A stretch of 64,000 nucleotides of DNA from Inquilinus sp. KBS0705. Its GTDB lineage: Bacteria; Bacteroidota; Bacteroidia; Sphingobacteriales; Sphingobacteriaceae. The stretch covers positions 1-64,000 of the forward strand of contig VCCI02000002.1 of the NCBI GenBank assembly GCA_005938025.2, in the 5' to 3' direction. Position numbers and translations under genes: made by a program. Below the pieces are notes generated by a model. That model was not told the DNA's origin and made no database searches. It was given only the letters and a program-made list of their open reading frames with translations. Every line of letters starts with the position of its first letter. The first letter of the stretch is position 1. Shown piece by piece: positions 54,178-62,952 of the stretch.

Positions 54178-55998
54178 CTATAATATCAGCTTGCCCGAAA
54201 TATCAACCGCACGCGCAAAGGGGTTTAAAAAACGGTTGGCCAGTACGGCAAATTCGCGCCGGGTAACCGGGCGTTTCATATCAAACTCCGTTGGGAACTT
54301 ATAATAGGTTTTCCAGGTTTTTTGCATCGCGTCCTTCAGGTTTTCAGGGTCGCGCAAGGTCATCTCGCTGATGAAAGATAATAAATTGCCCACGGTGAAT
54401 GTCTCCGTCGGCTTTTCGCGGCCAAACCATAAAAAAGCCCGCGAATATATCTCTGTTAAAAAGGGCTCAACCTCCTGCGTCTTCACTATCGTATCGGGCA
54501 TAAAAAGCACCTGCGCGCTGTTGCCGTTAACTTTTTGAATGCCCTGCAGCATACCGGTAGCCCCTATTTGTTGTATGGCCCTAAAGGCTGGGTCTTTTTG
54601 GTTGATATCGGCAAAGGGCATCAGGTAGCCTTTATAATCCAATATCTCGCCTTGTATAATTCGCGGCCGCAATTGTTTGGTGGTCAGTTTAAAAAAGGCG
54701 CAATAAGCGGCTGTTGCCCCTACACCCTGCCCTAAGGTCATTTGTACCGATGGGTAGGTGATGCTGCCATTAACCAAATGCGTTACCGACATGGCCTTTT
54801 CGGTAACCAGCAAGTTCTCCTGGTCTTTTACAACTACGGCCCCTAAGGGGATGCTATAAGCAGGGAACGGCGGGTAATTTACCTTTGGCGCGCCTGCAAC
54901 ACTGTAATGCTGGCCGGGCGAGGCATCGCCAACACCTATTGATGTACGATATAATTTCGATTCGCGGGTATAGGGTGTATAAATGTCATCCAAAACCATA
55001 CGTACTAAACCGGCTACCCGCCTGTTCTCCCTGATAAAGGGAATATTGGGCAGATGATCGGGTGTGTTGTACTCGTCTGAAAGACCCAGGTTTTTATAGC
55101 CAAGCGCGGTTTGCAGGTAATAAATAAGCCCTAAGGTTCGCAGCCTGGCTTTACGGAAGGCCTCGTCCCTGTTCTCGGGCTTCAAATCATCAGATGTTAC
55201 CGAGCTTTGGTTCCAGCTCCATTTTACCATGTATTTGCCGTTAGGCAATTTGCCTGTTGCCAACAGCTTCTTTACCTCCCCGGCTTTAAGACCCGAATAT
55301 TGCGCGGCATCATAACCCTGCGGCTGCGCCATAACAGGCTCGCTTCCCTGCCCATAATCTTTTATTATGGCTATCCAGGTAATGTCCTGTATCTGGTTGG
55401 TCGCGTTTTCGGGCGCTAAAGCTTCTTTGGTATCGCCCCGGCTATCGAAGCCTGATGTTAAAATAGTGCCGGTTTTAGCTACCACATCGCCCAGTTCAGT
55501 AGCATCTACCAATACCTTTGCTTTGATCACATCGGTTTTACCGTTTTGGGTGATGCTAACTTCCCATACCGCGCCATTCTTTTTTACCGTGGTAAAAGGT
55601 GTATTTAGTTTAACGGTTAAATTTTTTACCGTATCGGTTATTTTTTTGAGAATGGCGGCACCAGTGTAAGGTTCAAAAACCAAAGGCGCGTTATGCGTGG
55701 TGTCGTACCCGGCGGTTTTCTTATAAAAATCTATCACCCGGCCCCTAAACTCGCCATATATGCCCGATGGTAAATTGCGGTTACCCTCCAGTATGCACAT
55801 GCCGCCGGCTGTCATGCTGCCGCCTAACCATGGCCCCGGTTCAACCAATATGGTTTTTATCTTGCTGCGCGCGCTTTGTATGGCCGCTGCCACACCGCTT
55901 GCACCGCCCCCTATTACCAACACATCGGTTTTAATGGTTTCGGCCTCGCTTATGATTGAAATACACAGGAATAGTACTACCAGTAATTTTTTTATCAT
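54178..55998 (-). CDS. Exported FAD-dependent oxidoreductase
   Basis: Start at 55998 gives a signal peptide (KLLVVLFLCISIISEA), then an FAD-binding domain (VLVIGGGASGVAAAIQSARS). This is the FAD_oxidored family (PF12831) found in Bacteroidota, often beside glycan-degradation genes. A short C-terminal segment (PVTRREFAVLANRFLNPF) resembles an S-layer-homology helix. The substrate is not visible. An in-frame start at 56088 would add a 30-residue non-signal extension reaching the divergent gene's start. Confidence 0.85.
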   Translation of the reverse strand: MIKKLLVVLFLCISIISEAETIKTDVLVIGGGASGVAAAIQSARSKIKTILVEPGPWLGGSMTAGGMCILEGNRNLPSGIYGEFRGRVIDFYKKTAGYDTTHNAPLVFEPYTGAAILKKITDTVKNLTVKLNTPFTTVKKNGAVWEVSITQNGKTDVIKAKVLVDATELGDVVAKTGTILTSGFDSRGDTKEALAPENATNQIQDITWIAIIKDYGQGSEPVMAQPQGYDAAQYSGLKAGEVKKLLATGKLPNGKYMVKWSWNQSSVTSDDLKPENRDEAFRKARLRTLGLIYYLQTALGYKNLGLSDEYNTPDHLPNIPFIRENRRVAGLVRMVLDDIYTPYTRESKLYRTSIGVGDASPGQHYSVAGAPKVNYPPFPAYSIPLGAVVVKDQENLLVTEKAMSVTHLVNGSITYPSVQMTLGQGVGATAAYCAFFKLTTKQLRPRIIQGEILDYKGYLMPFADINQKDPAFRAIQQIGATGMLQGIQKVNGNSAQVLFMPDTIVKTQEVEPFLTEIYSRAFLWFGREKPTETFTVGNLLSFISEMTLRDPENLKDAMQKTWKTYYKFPTEFDMKRPVTRREFAVLANRFLNPFARAVDISGKLIL

Positions 55999-56086
55999 CA
56001 GATTAGTAAAACAAGCACAAAACGCTAATTTAGACCAAAATCTTATCCCGTAACAAATATTAATTGCCCAATAATAATTTAAGCCC

Positions 56087-56611
56087 ATGACAGATGAACA
56101 AATGCGTTACCCTATAGGCAAATTTGTACCACCGGTAACCTATATTATTGAAGATAAGCGCCGTTGGATAAACGATATTAAAACCTTGCCCGGTAAAGTA
56201 CGCAATGCTGTAATGCCTTTAACTGAGCGGCAGTTAGATACCCAATACCGCACCGGTGGATGGACATTAAGGCAAGTGGTACACCACATGGCCGATAGCC
56301 ACATGAATTCGCTTACGCGTATAAAGCTTGCCTTAACAGAAAATAACCCGGTTATAAAGCCTTACGAAGAAGGCGACTGGGCATTATTGCCTGATTACCG
56401 CCTGGCTGTTGAACCATCGTTAAGGATGCTTGAGGGCATACATCAGCATATGGCTACCCTTTTTGAAAGCTTTACCGAAAACGAATGGGAGCGTACCTTT
56501 GTACACCCCGCATCAGGCGAAACGGTGACATTAAAGAAAACCCTTGCCCTATACTCCTGGCATAGCAAGCACCATTTGGCACATTTGGTTGAAACTATTA
56601 AAAGGTTTTAA
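56087..56611 (+). CDS. DinB-family bacillithiol transferase-like protein (YfiT/BstA)
   Basis: The 174-residue protein has the DinB metal histidines (VVHHMADSHMN; YSWHSKHHLAHLVE) and the YfiT start (RYPIGKFVPP). YfiT/BstA proteins transfer bacillithiol to electrophiles or act as metal-dependent hydrolases. Bacillithiol is known from some Bacteroidota, so this is plausible but unproven. Confidence 0.87.
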   Translation: MTDEQMRYPIGKFVPPVTYIIEDKRRWINDIKTLPGKVRNAVMPLTERQLDTQYRTGGWTLRQVVHHMADSHMNSLTRIKLALTENNPVIKPYEEGDWALLPDYRLAVEPSLRMLEGIHQHMATLFESFTENEWERTFVHPASGETVTLKKTLALYSWHSKHHLAHLVETIKRF

Positions 56612-56650
56612 AAAAGAAGGGTGGTGCAAATTGCACCACCCTTCTTTTTT
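56611..56650. terminator. Bidirectional intrinsic terminator
   Basis: AAAAAGAAGGGTGGTGCAA (56611-56629) and its perfect complement at 56631-56649 give a 19-bp stem with T-runs on both strands, serving the plus-strand DinB gene and the minus-strand copper-type cluster. Confidence 0.9.
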
Positions 56651-56656
56651 ACATGA

Positions 56657-58051
56657 TCATTTTTCCCATCTTCTTTTTACCGCTCCCATTTTCATCAGGG
56701 CCGGTGTTACACGCAAATACACCTGGAAACCTATTGGTGCGTTGCCATATAGCGGCTGCAATGCTTTTGGCGATACATTTAACGAACCTTGCAGCCCTGC
56801 GGTTAGATTGGTTTGTTTAAATGTGGCCAATATGCGGTTAAACCCAATGGTTAAGGCGTTGATGTTAAAGTTAGGGTCAGCGGGGAATTGGTTGTCAAGG
56901 TCAAGCTCCCCCGCATCTTTTTGCACAAACTCGTAGCGGCCATAAATAGCGTTTTTATGCAATTGCAGGCTGCTTTCTAACAACACGGCGGGCTGCGTTT
57001 TACCATGATGATTATTTTGACCGTATACTAATGTTGTAGCCACATAGCTATCATCATTTAACATTTTGGTGTGTATCGCCGACGCGGTAAACCTTTTAAC
57101 GTTATCTGTCGGCTCTGCCTCTTCGGGGCTATGCAGCCAGCCGTTTGATACCTGCAGGGCCCATTCTTTTGATGGATTGACCGACAGGCGTACCGAGTAC
57201 GAATCGAACTTAGCCTTATCGAAATCATAGCGGTGTTCATCCGGCTCGCGCCCGGTGAATATGGAACCCTCTAACTTTACATTTTTATACCTGAACCCTA
57301 AAGTGGCCGTACCAAAGGTAATATGCGTAGCATCGGCATAGTGGTGGCTTAAGGGCGCGTCGGGATTGTTCATGGCCGACAAGCGGTGCATAAAAACCGG
57401 CGGACCTAAAGCCGGCTCGCCCGGGTAACCTACCGATAAGGAAAGGTCGGCATCTTTGGCTACCCGTTGGGTGTAAGCCAAGCTCAGCTCGGCAAACAGG
57501 TCGTGCGGGTGCTGCCTGTCAACCAGTTTACGGCCCCGGTACGATTCGCCTGTTTGATAAAGCAGCGGGTAGCCACCGGCGCCCACCAAAAAAGGATCGA
57601 GCGAAAACATGGTGTTGATAGCGAACAGGCCATTATTACCCACTTTGCGCTGTGCCATATACATTAACCAGTTAGGTGCATCAAACTGGCTATCGCCACG
57701 ACTGCCTTTGTTAAATAGGTCCTGCTTGTTATAGCGGGCAAAAAAGCTGCCGTGTATCATATGCATCCACTTTTTACTGTGTATCATGTACATATACATC
57801 GGCGTTTCATCGGGCACCCATGATGTCCCCGAACCATCCCTGTTCATGGGCAGGTCAAGCGAGAACTGGCTGGTCATCATACCCATGGTATGTTTAGCAG
57901 TATCATGGTCCATTCCCTTCATCATTATATGATGGTGCATGGGCGTTTTTTTGGTGGTATCGCTTTTCATGTGTTGCATGTTTCCCATCTGCTGCGCATA
58001 CACAACAGATGAGCTCACCATTACAACTATAGTGAAGATGTACTTTTTCAT
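56657..58051 (-). CDS. Met/His-rich outer-membrane protein, likely metal related
   Basis: The 464-residue protein has a signal peptide (FTIVVMVSSSVVYAQ) and then a stretch very rich in Met and His (MGNMQHMKSD; MHHHIMMKGMDHD; HTMGMMTSQ), followed by beta-barrel-type strands. Met/His runs bind copper in CopA/CopB-type proteins. It is the last gene of a minus-strand cluster with DUF3347, HYC_CC_PP and HMA proteins and follows the preceding gene by two bases. I do not recognise the barrel family. Confidence 0.75.
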   Translation of the reverse strand: MKKYIFTIVVMVSSSVVYAQQMGNMQHMKSDTTKKTPMHHHIMMKGMDHDTAKHTMGMMTSQFSLDLPMNRDGSGTSWVPDETPMYMYMIHSKKWMHMIHGSFFARYNKQDLFNKGSRGDSQFDAPNWLMYMAQRKVGNNGLFAINTMFSLDPFLVGAGGYPLLYQTGESYRGRKLVDRQHPHDLFAELSLAYTQRVAKDADLSLSVGYPGEPALGPPVFMHRLSAMNNPDAPLSHHYADATHITFGTATLGFRYKNVKLEGSIFTGREPDEHRYDFDKAKFDSYSVRLSVNPSKEWALQVSNGWLHSPEEAEPTDNVKRFTASAIHTKMLNDDSYVATTLVYGQNNHHGKTQPAVLLESSLQLHKNAIYGRYEFVQKDAGELDLDNQFPADPNFNINALTIGFNRILATFKQTNLTAGLQGSLNVSPKALQPLYGNAPIGFQVYLRVTPALMKMGAVKRRWEK

Positions 58052-58053
58052 TT

Positions 58054-58854
58054 TTAAAGATTGTAGAAGTTGTACTCAAACCTTACCAGGTACATGTTGG
58101 CGCTGTTACGCTGCATGGTATTTTGCAAGGGGACGCGGTACGACAGGTCGAGCCGGCATACGCTGTTAAATATTAATTGAACAGCCGGGGCTATATCCAA
58201 ATAGCTTTGGCCATACCCCGGGTTAGTTTTGCCCAGCAGCTCGGCATACAGGTTTAGGTTAACTTGGTTATAATCGCGGTATACCTTTGGGAATATCAAT
58301 TGCCCTGCCGACAAGGTATAAGCAATAGCATCCCTTGATCCGGTTATCACCGCTCCATTTGCCCCCGCATTATCATAGCCCCGTATATAGCTTGCCGATG
58401 CTGATAAAGCCAGTTTATGCAAAAGCTGGGTAAATACCACGCCGCCTTGCAAACCTGTGTTATCGCCCTCTAAAGCTATCTCCTGGGTGTTATAGCGGTT
58501 GCTGCTTATTGCTGCCTTACCAAACACCGCCCCCCTAAAATGCTCCTGAACGGTATCGATAGAAAGGAAACGGTATTTGGCATAAAAGCTACCTCCCTCA
58601 AAGCGCTGGCTTTGCTGGTACATGTCAGACATATAGGCGGCACCATGTATCATCAATTTTGGCCCGGCACCGTACATGGCCTCCAGCGTGGTGCGGTTTT
58701 TAAACGTGGGCGAGAAAAACCCCTGGTTCTCCAGCCGTATACCTAACGATCCGGTAGCCATGTTGCTGGCCGGCTCGGTATTTACATATAACTCTTGCGC
58801 AAATACAGTATACGACAATGCCATAAGGCAAATTGCCAATAGTATCTTCTTCAT
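58054..58854 (-). CDS. Predicted outer-membrane protein of the copper-type cluster
   Basis: The 266-residue protein has a signal peptide (ILLAICLMALSYTVFAQ) and repeated amphipathic strands ending in VRFEYNFYNL, a normal barrel terminus. There are no metal motifs. It is co-transcribed between an HMA protein and the Met/His-rich barrel. Confidence 0.7.
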   Translation of the reverse strand: MKKILLAICLMALSYTVFAQELYVNTEPASNMATGSLGIRLENQGFFSPTFKNRTTLEAMYGAGPKLMIHGAAYMSDMYQQSQRFEGGSFYAKYRFLSIDTVQEHFRGAVFGKAAISSNRYNTQEIALEGDNTGLQGGVVFTQLLHKLALSASASYIRGYDNAGANGAVITGSRDAIAYTLSAGQLIFPKVYRDYNQVNLNLYAELLGKTNPGYGQSYLDIAPAVQLIFNSVCRLDLSYRVPLQNTMQRNSANMYLVRFEYNFYNL

Positions 58855-58876
58855 AAATTATTGTTTTACGAAGATG

Positions 58877-59377
58877 TTAAATAGCTACGTGGTAGGTGCG
58901 GCCGGTCGCATTGGCTGTTTCCTCAGGAGTTTTACCTAAGTACTTTTTTGATACCGAATTAGGTGCAAACCCCTTATCTACAAAGGTTAACGATACCGGC
59001 CCGCTCAATGCTTTATCGGCGTTTAGTAGCTTGTAGGTGTCGTTACCGTAAGTAAAGGTATTGTCGGCAAGCTTAATGTTATCAAAATTAACCGTGGTTT
59101 TTAGGTAGTTAACAGAAAACCCCGAGTTTTTTACCTTTTTGGTTATTTGCTCAAAATCAACCGGCACATCGCTTTTAAAGGTGATAGTGAATACGTTACG
59201 TATCAGGTCGGGTTTAATTTCGCTAACAAAGGGTAGGGCCTTTAACGATTTTTCGGTAGTGCGTGCGCACAAAGAGCAGGTAAGGCCGCTAACTTGTAAT
59301 TCGGCTTTGGTGAACTGGGCCTTTGCAACCGTAACAGTTGCTATAAACAGGATGATATATATCTTTAAAGTTTTCAT
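58877..59377 (-). CDS. Exported heavy-metal-associated (HMA) domain protein
   Basis: The 166-residue protein has a signal peptide, then an HMA domain with the metal-binding CxxC (SGLTCSLCARTTEKSLKAL). HMA domains shuttle copper(I) or other soft metals. The C-terminal half is a separate, unrecognised region. Its export and position suggest a periplasmic metal carrier. Confidence 0.87.
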   Translation of the reverse strand: MKTLKIYIILFIATVTVAKAQFTKAELQVSGLTCSLCARTTEKSLKALPFVSEIKPDLIRNVFTITFKSDVPVDFEQITKKVKNSGFSVNYLKTTVNFDNIKLADNTFTYGNDTYKLLNADKALSGPVSLTFVDKGFAPNSVSKKYLGKTPEETANATGRTYHVAI

Positions 59378-59445
59378 TTTATGCTTAAATTATTTTAATT
59401 TTTTGTTGATGTATGTGTGAAGTTTCTTATGTTTTTTCACAGCCA

Positions 59446-59835
59446 TCAAATCCTAATAAAACAATCTTTAGCTAAAATAGAAATGGAGTTTAAAATTTTA
59501 TCGGGCGGGTTTTTTTCTGAGAATTTTAGTGCTTGTAATTTTGGCGCGGCAAAAAGGTAACTGCTCAAATTAAATTTAGGGATAGCCACCGCAAATACTT
59601 TAGCGATGAACGAAGTTTGCTCGCTTTGATGGCTGTCTTTAACCTTTACATCAAGCTTGCTGTTTTTGCAGCAGTTCATTTTCATTTTGGCCATTGGCGT
59701 ACCGCAGGCTTTAGCGGGGGCGTTTATTTGTACCGCAGCAACATGATTGCCGCAGTAATGCAGGTTTAGTGCAAAGCCGGTTGCTGTAACTAAATACAGC
59801 AGCGCCATCATTATCACTATTCCCTTTTTCATCAT
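59446..59835 (-). CDS. HYC_CC_PP-family cysteine-rich exported protein
   Basis: The protein (about 129 residues) starts with a hydrophobic signal (IVIMMALLYLVTATGFALN), then has the HYCG motif and CC pair (HYCGNHVAAVQI; MKMNCCKNSKLDV) that name the family. A second hydrophobic segment follows. The family is found near copper or zinc transport genes in Bacteroidota. The start at 59835 is preferred; a TTG at 59841 is less likely. Confidence 0.85.
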   Translation of the reverse strand: MMKKGIVIMMALLYLVTATGFALNLHYCGNHVAAVQINAPAKACGTPMAKMKMNCCKNSKLDVKVKDSHQSEQTSFIAKVFAVAIPKFNLSSYLFAAPKLQALKFSEKNPPDKILNSISILAKDCFIRI

Positions 59836-59907
59836 ATACAAATATACAGTTAACTCGCTGATTATAAATACAACGCTTTAATATTAAACATCAAAATTAC
59901 CAATATA

Positions 59908-60396
59908 TTACTTAGCACCCTTCAATGTAGCTTTTACTTCGCCGCATTCCAGCATTTTATCGCCGTAATAGGGGTTGCGTACTTCTTCTGTTTCGCTTAG
60001 CCAATAGGCCTTTTTCATGGGGCAATATTGCTGGTATAGGGTAGTGCTATTCAGCTTTAAACCCAATAACAGGGCATACATGTTTTTAGACAGGTTTTCA
60101 AAATGCTCGCGCTGGTGTTCTACTACGGTAGTTTGGCTAATATGGCGGCTATCAAATTTTAACTTATCGGCATAACTTGCCATAAGCTTTTGTTGTGCAG
60201 GCTGCAAGCCCTTAACCGGTACAGATAATGCCGCTAACAATTCTTTAGCACGGCTTTTTGCCAATACACCGTTACTACCCACCAGGGCATTTTTCACGCC
60301 GATATAAGAGGTTGTTATATTATCTATAGCGTTGTCCTGCGCTTTTACAGCGGCTACCGACAAAAACAGTACTAAGCTTAAGATTATCTTTTTCAT
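59908..60396 (-). CDS. Exported DUF3347 protein (metal-efflux associated)
   Basis: The 162-residue protein has a signal peptide (IILSLVLFLSVAAVKAQ) and a DUF3347 domain with family motifs YCPMKKAYWLSETEEV and NPYYGDKMLECGEV. The Cys and Met residues could bind copper. DUF3347 often accompanies CusB-like efflux proteins. It is the first gene of the cluster, followed downstream by the HYC_CC_PP, HMA and barrel genes. Confidence 0.87.
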   Translation of the reverse strand: MKKIILSLVLFLSVAAVKAQDNAIDNITTSYIGVKNALVGSNGVLAKSRAKELLAALSVPVKGLQPAQQKLMASYADKLKFDSRHISQTTVVEHQREHFENLSKNMYALLLGLKLNSTTLYQQYCPMKKAYWLSETEEVRNPYYGDKMLECGEVKATLKGAK

Positions 60397-60404
60397 GATT
60401 TAAG

Positions 60405-60818
60405 TTATGAATAATGCAACAAAAATTCCGAAGCAGATAGAATCGGGATATCCTTAAAGGGATTTAAAACTAACAAGTCGGCATCACCGGATATGATACA
60501 ATCAGCTTTTGCATCAAACGCTAAGTTTAGAAATACATTGTCGTTGGCATCACGGCAGTCAGTAAACATACTTATTATTCCAACCATCTGTGCACGCTCC
60601 TTTATACCTTTAAGAAAATCTATGCGGCTATCCAATGAGACGTATTTATCAAACTTTGACCGCACTAAAACAGACCCCAGCTCATTAATTGTATCCTCAC
60701 AAAAAACAAGTGCTCCAACTTTAACCGCGGTATTTAGTGCCCTTCTACCCGTTGAATTAGAGATTAAAACAGCACTTATTAACGTATTAGTATCAAAAAC
60801 AAAACGATTAGTCTTCAT
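60405..60818 (-). CDS. PIN-domain toxin
   Basis: The 137-residue protein is a COG1569-type PIN domain with acidic residues in FVFDTNTLIS, ELGSVL, TDCRDANDN and ISGDADLLVL. PIN toxins are RNases. Its start overlaps the upstream antitoxin gene by 11 bases, the standard layout of a type II toxin-antitoxin operon. Confidence 0.87.
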   Translation of the reverse strand: MKTNRFVFDTNTLISAVLISNSTGRRALNTAVKVGALVFCEDTINELGSVLVRSKFDKYVSLDSRIDFLKGIKERAQMVGIISMFTDCRDANDNVFLNLAFDAKADCIISGDADLLVLNPFKDIPILSASEFLLHYS

Positions 60819-61032
60819 TTAAGAGCTTATTCAATACCTCTTCTGTAAGCCCGTTTGTTTCTGCTTCTTTTCCTATCCTATCTAAAAGTGTAAAAAAACC
60901 CTCATCACTTTTATCTAATGCCTTGTTAAGGATCTGATTAATAGTGCTTGTTAATTCTGCTTTTTTTTCGCGCGTACTATAACGCCATTTTCTCGCTGCT
61001 ACATCATCAACTTCAAGAATTATCCTATCCAT
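60808..61032 (-). CDS. Antitoxin partner of the PIN toxin
   Basis: The 74-residue protein precedes and overlaps the PIN gene by 11 bases. A ribbon-helix-helix or similar N-terminus (IILEVDDVAARKWRYS) is followed by an acidic helix (GLTEEVLNKLLNED) that would occupy the toxin. The family is not recognised by name; the role rests on position and size. Confidence 0.78.
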   Translation of the reverse strand: MDRIILEVDDVAARKWRYSTREKKAELTSTINQILNKALDKSDEGFFTLLDRIGKEAETNGLTEEVLNKLLNED

Positions 61033-61071
61033 ATCATTTGAATTAAGAATTGATTATACCAAATATACAAA

Positions 61072-61512
61072 TTAGTTGTCTGTATATTGTTTAATGATTG
61101 CCCTACACCCTGCTTCAATCAGTTTAAATACCGGGGCAAACTGGTTGTCGTCATAATATGGGTCGGGTACTATTTTGTCTCCTAAAAGCATCTTTACCTT
61201 TTTGCGGTCATCAGCGGTACGGGCTTTGGCCAGTATGTCGGCCAGGTTGCTGCGGTCCATCACCAGTATCAAATCAAAATCGTCAAAGTCGCTTACCGTA
61301 AATAATCGGCAAACCTGTTGGCTAATGTCTACCCCTTCGTTTGCAGCCGCACGGATAGACCGCCTGTCGGGCGGGTTGCCCACATGCCAGTGGCCTGTAC
61401 CTGCCGAATCAACTTCCCAATCCAGTCCCGCCTTTTTCACCTCGTGCCACATTATACCCTCCGCAAGCGGCGAACGGCAAATATTACCCAGGCAAACCAT
61501 TAGTATACGCAT
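61072..61512 (-). CDS. Low-molecular-weight protein-tyrosine phosphatase
   Basis: The 146-residue phosphatase has the P-loop CLGNICRSPLAEG (Cys and Arg), and the general acid in VPDPYYDDN. It dephosphorylates phosphotyrosine and possibly other phosphates. No kinase lies nearby. Confidence 0.92.
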   Translation of the reverse strand: MRILMVCLGNICRSPLAEGIMWHEVKKAGLDWEVDSAGTGHWHVGNPPDRRSIRAAANEGVDISQQVCRLFTVSDFDDFDLILVMDRSNLADILAKARTADDRKKVKMLLGDKIVPDPYYDDNQFAPVFKLIEAGCRAIIKQYTDN

Positions 61513-61583
61513 TGTTGTAACGTTTTAATGTTAAAAGGTTGTAAAGTTGATATGGTTTATAACTTTCCAACCTTACAACAACC

Positions 61584-62381
61584 CTAACCGAATAACTGGT
61601 TCAACACCCCGGCTAACCTTACACCGCCTTTTAGCAATTGATTGTTAACGGTAGCTATATGGTTAAAATTGTATTTGTAGGTATTTATGGTATCGCCGTT
61701 TTTAACTTCGGCATATATTTTATCCGCTATTCGGCTCGATTCGAACAGCCATTGGCTAATAGGCGCCTTTTGCCATTCGGCGCGTTGGGCAGCTGTGGTA
61801 TGGTTAATAGCAGCGGCATACTCGGTATAGCTTAACTGCTGAAGATCTATCAGCTGCGAATCCCAAACCGAATGCAGGTTGGTTGGCGTGTTGTACCAGT
61901 TTAATTTAATATCGTTACCCCCTTTATCGTCGGTATGCCCGGTGTGCATGGGCTGGTGCACATCCTCAACAATATGTATCAGCATGCGCAGGCAAAGTAA
62001 TTTATTGGGTTTAGACAGCGTTTTCTTTTTTAGTTCGCCTATCAAAAAATTCATTTTGGTATAGGCATCCGCCGCTGTATCCTGCTTTAAAAAAGCCTGC
62101 ATTTCGGGGTAAGTGTAGTTCTTGTCAAAATCTACATAATGCCAAACCGATAGGTAATTGTATGCCGGGTCTGATTTTATGAAGTCGGCCCAGTTGCTTG
62201 CCATTGCTATCGACTCGTTACCTAAAATGGCCTGTATGGCCTTGCGGGCCTTGGGTGTAAGGTAACTATCGGCAATTTGCCCGGCAATGCGGTGCCCGTT
62301 TGTACCCCATGCCATAGCCTGTAGGGGCAGGTAAAATATAGTTGCGGCTAGTAATATCTTTTTTAAAAAGCTTGCTTTCAT
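61584..62381 (-). CDS. Exported S1/P1-type nuclease
   Basis: The 265-residue protein has a signal peptide (ILLAATIFYLPLQAMA), then a mature N-terminal Trp that binds zinc (WGTNGHRIAGQIAD) and the histidines in HYVDFD and HIVEDVHQPMHTGH. It degrades single-stranded nucleic acid and liberates phosphate or nucleosides in the periplasm. Confidence 0.92.
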   Translation of the reverse strand: MKASFLKKILLAATIFYLPLQAMAWGTNGHRIAGQIADSYLTPKARKAIQAILGNESIAMASNWADFIKSDPAYNYLSVWHYVDFDKNYTYPEMQAFLKQDTAADAYTKMNFLIGELKKKTLSKPNKLLCLRMLIHIVEDVHQPMHTGHTDDKGGNDIKLNWYNTPTNLHSVWDSQLIDLQQLSYTEYAAAINHTTAAQRAEWQKAPISQWLFESSRIADKIYAEVKNGDTINTYKYNFNHIATVNNQLLKGGVRLAGVLNQLFG

Positions 62382-62386
62382 GGTAG

Positions 62387-62893
62387 TTATAGCGGTTTTG
62401 GAGTGCAGGTACTCCGCTTTATTAAACGCGCGTTAATAGGTATAACGCTTGATGTTGGCGAAAATTGAATTAACGAATCTGTTTTTTTGCTTAGCTTGAA
62501 AGATTCCTCATACACGCCCGATCTGAAACAACCGCCCGGATCCTTTAATCTCCAGTTGGCATTTGTAAAAAGTCCCTTTAAATGCAGCGTGTCATTTCTT
62601 TGCTGATAATCGCCTTTAGCATATTCTGTCCACCGGCCGCTTTTCATGCAGGTATCGGCACCAGGGTTTACTTTGCTAAAGGTTTGCATACTCACAAAAA
62701 ACGAATCGCAGCTAAACCTGAATTTGTACAGGGAGTAGTTAACCAATTGCTTTTGCATAGGTACACTATCCTGCTGCCATTCGCCTTGTAAAGCAGGTTG
62801 GCCCGGCCCCTGCATATCGGGGTTAAAGCTGCACGAAGAAGCTAAAAGCAGAAGGCCGAAAGCGAAAAGGTAAAAGGCGAAATGTTTTTGCAT
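62387..62893 (-). CDS. Lipoprotein, unknown function
   Basis: The 168-residue protein has a signal peptide with a lipobox-like LLLLASSC. The remainder has no recognised domain and ends near LIKRSTCTPKPL. It lies five bases upstream of the S1/P1 nuclease gene. Confidence 0.7.
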   Translation of the reverse strand: MQKHFAFYLFAFGLLLLASSCSFNPDMQGPGQPALQGEWQQDSVPMQKQLVNYSLYKFRFSCDSFFVSMQTFSKVNPGADTCMKSGRWTEYAKGDYQQRNDTLHLKGLFTNANWRLKDPGGCFRSGVYEESFKLSKKTDSLIQFSPTSSVIPINARLIKRSTCTPKPL

Positions 62894-62904
62894 GATGTAA
62901 GCAT

Positions 62905-62932
62905 AAAAAAGCCCCTCTCCTGTGGAGAGGGG
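62905..62932 (-). terminator. Intrinsic terminator after fumarase
   Basis: CCCCTCTCC, loop TGT, GGAGAGGGG, read on the minus strand before CTTTTTTATG. It also resembles the arms of a dispersed intergenic repeat. Confidence 0.8.
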
Positions 62933-62952
62933 TTGGGTTGAGGCTTAATTAA

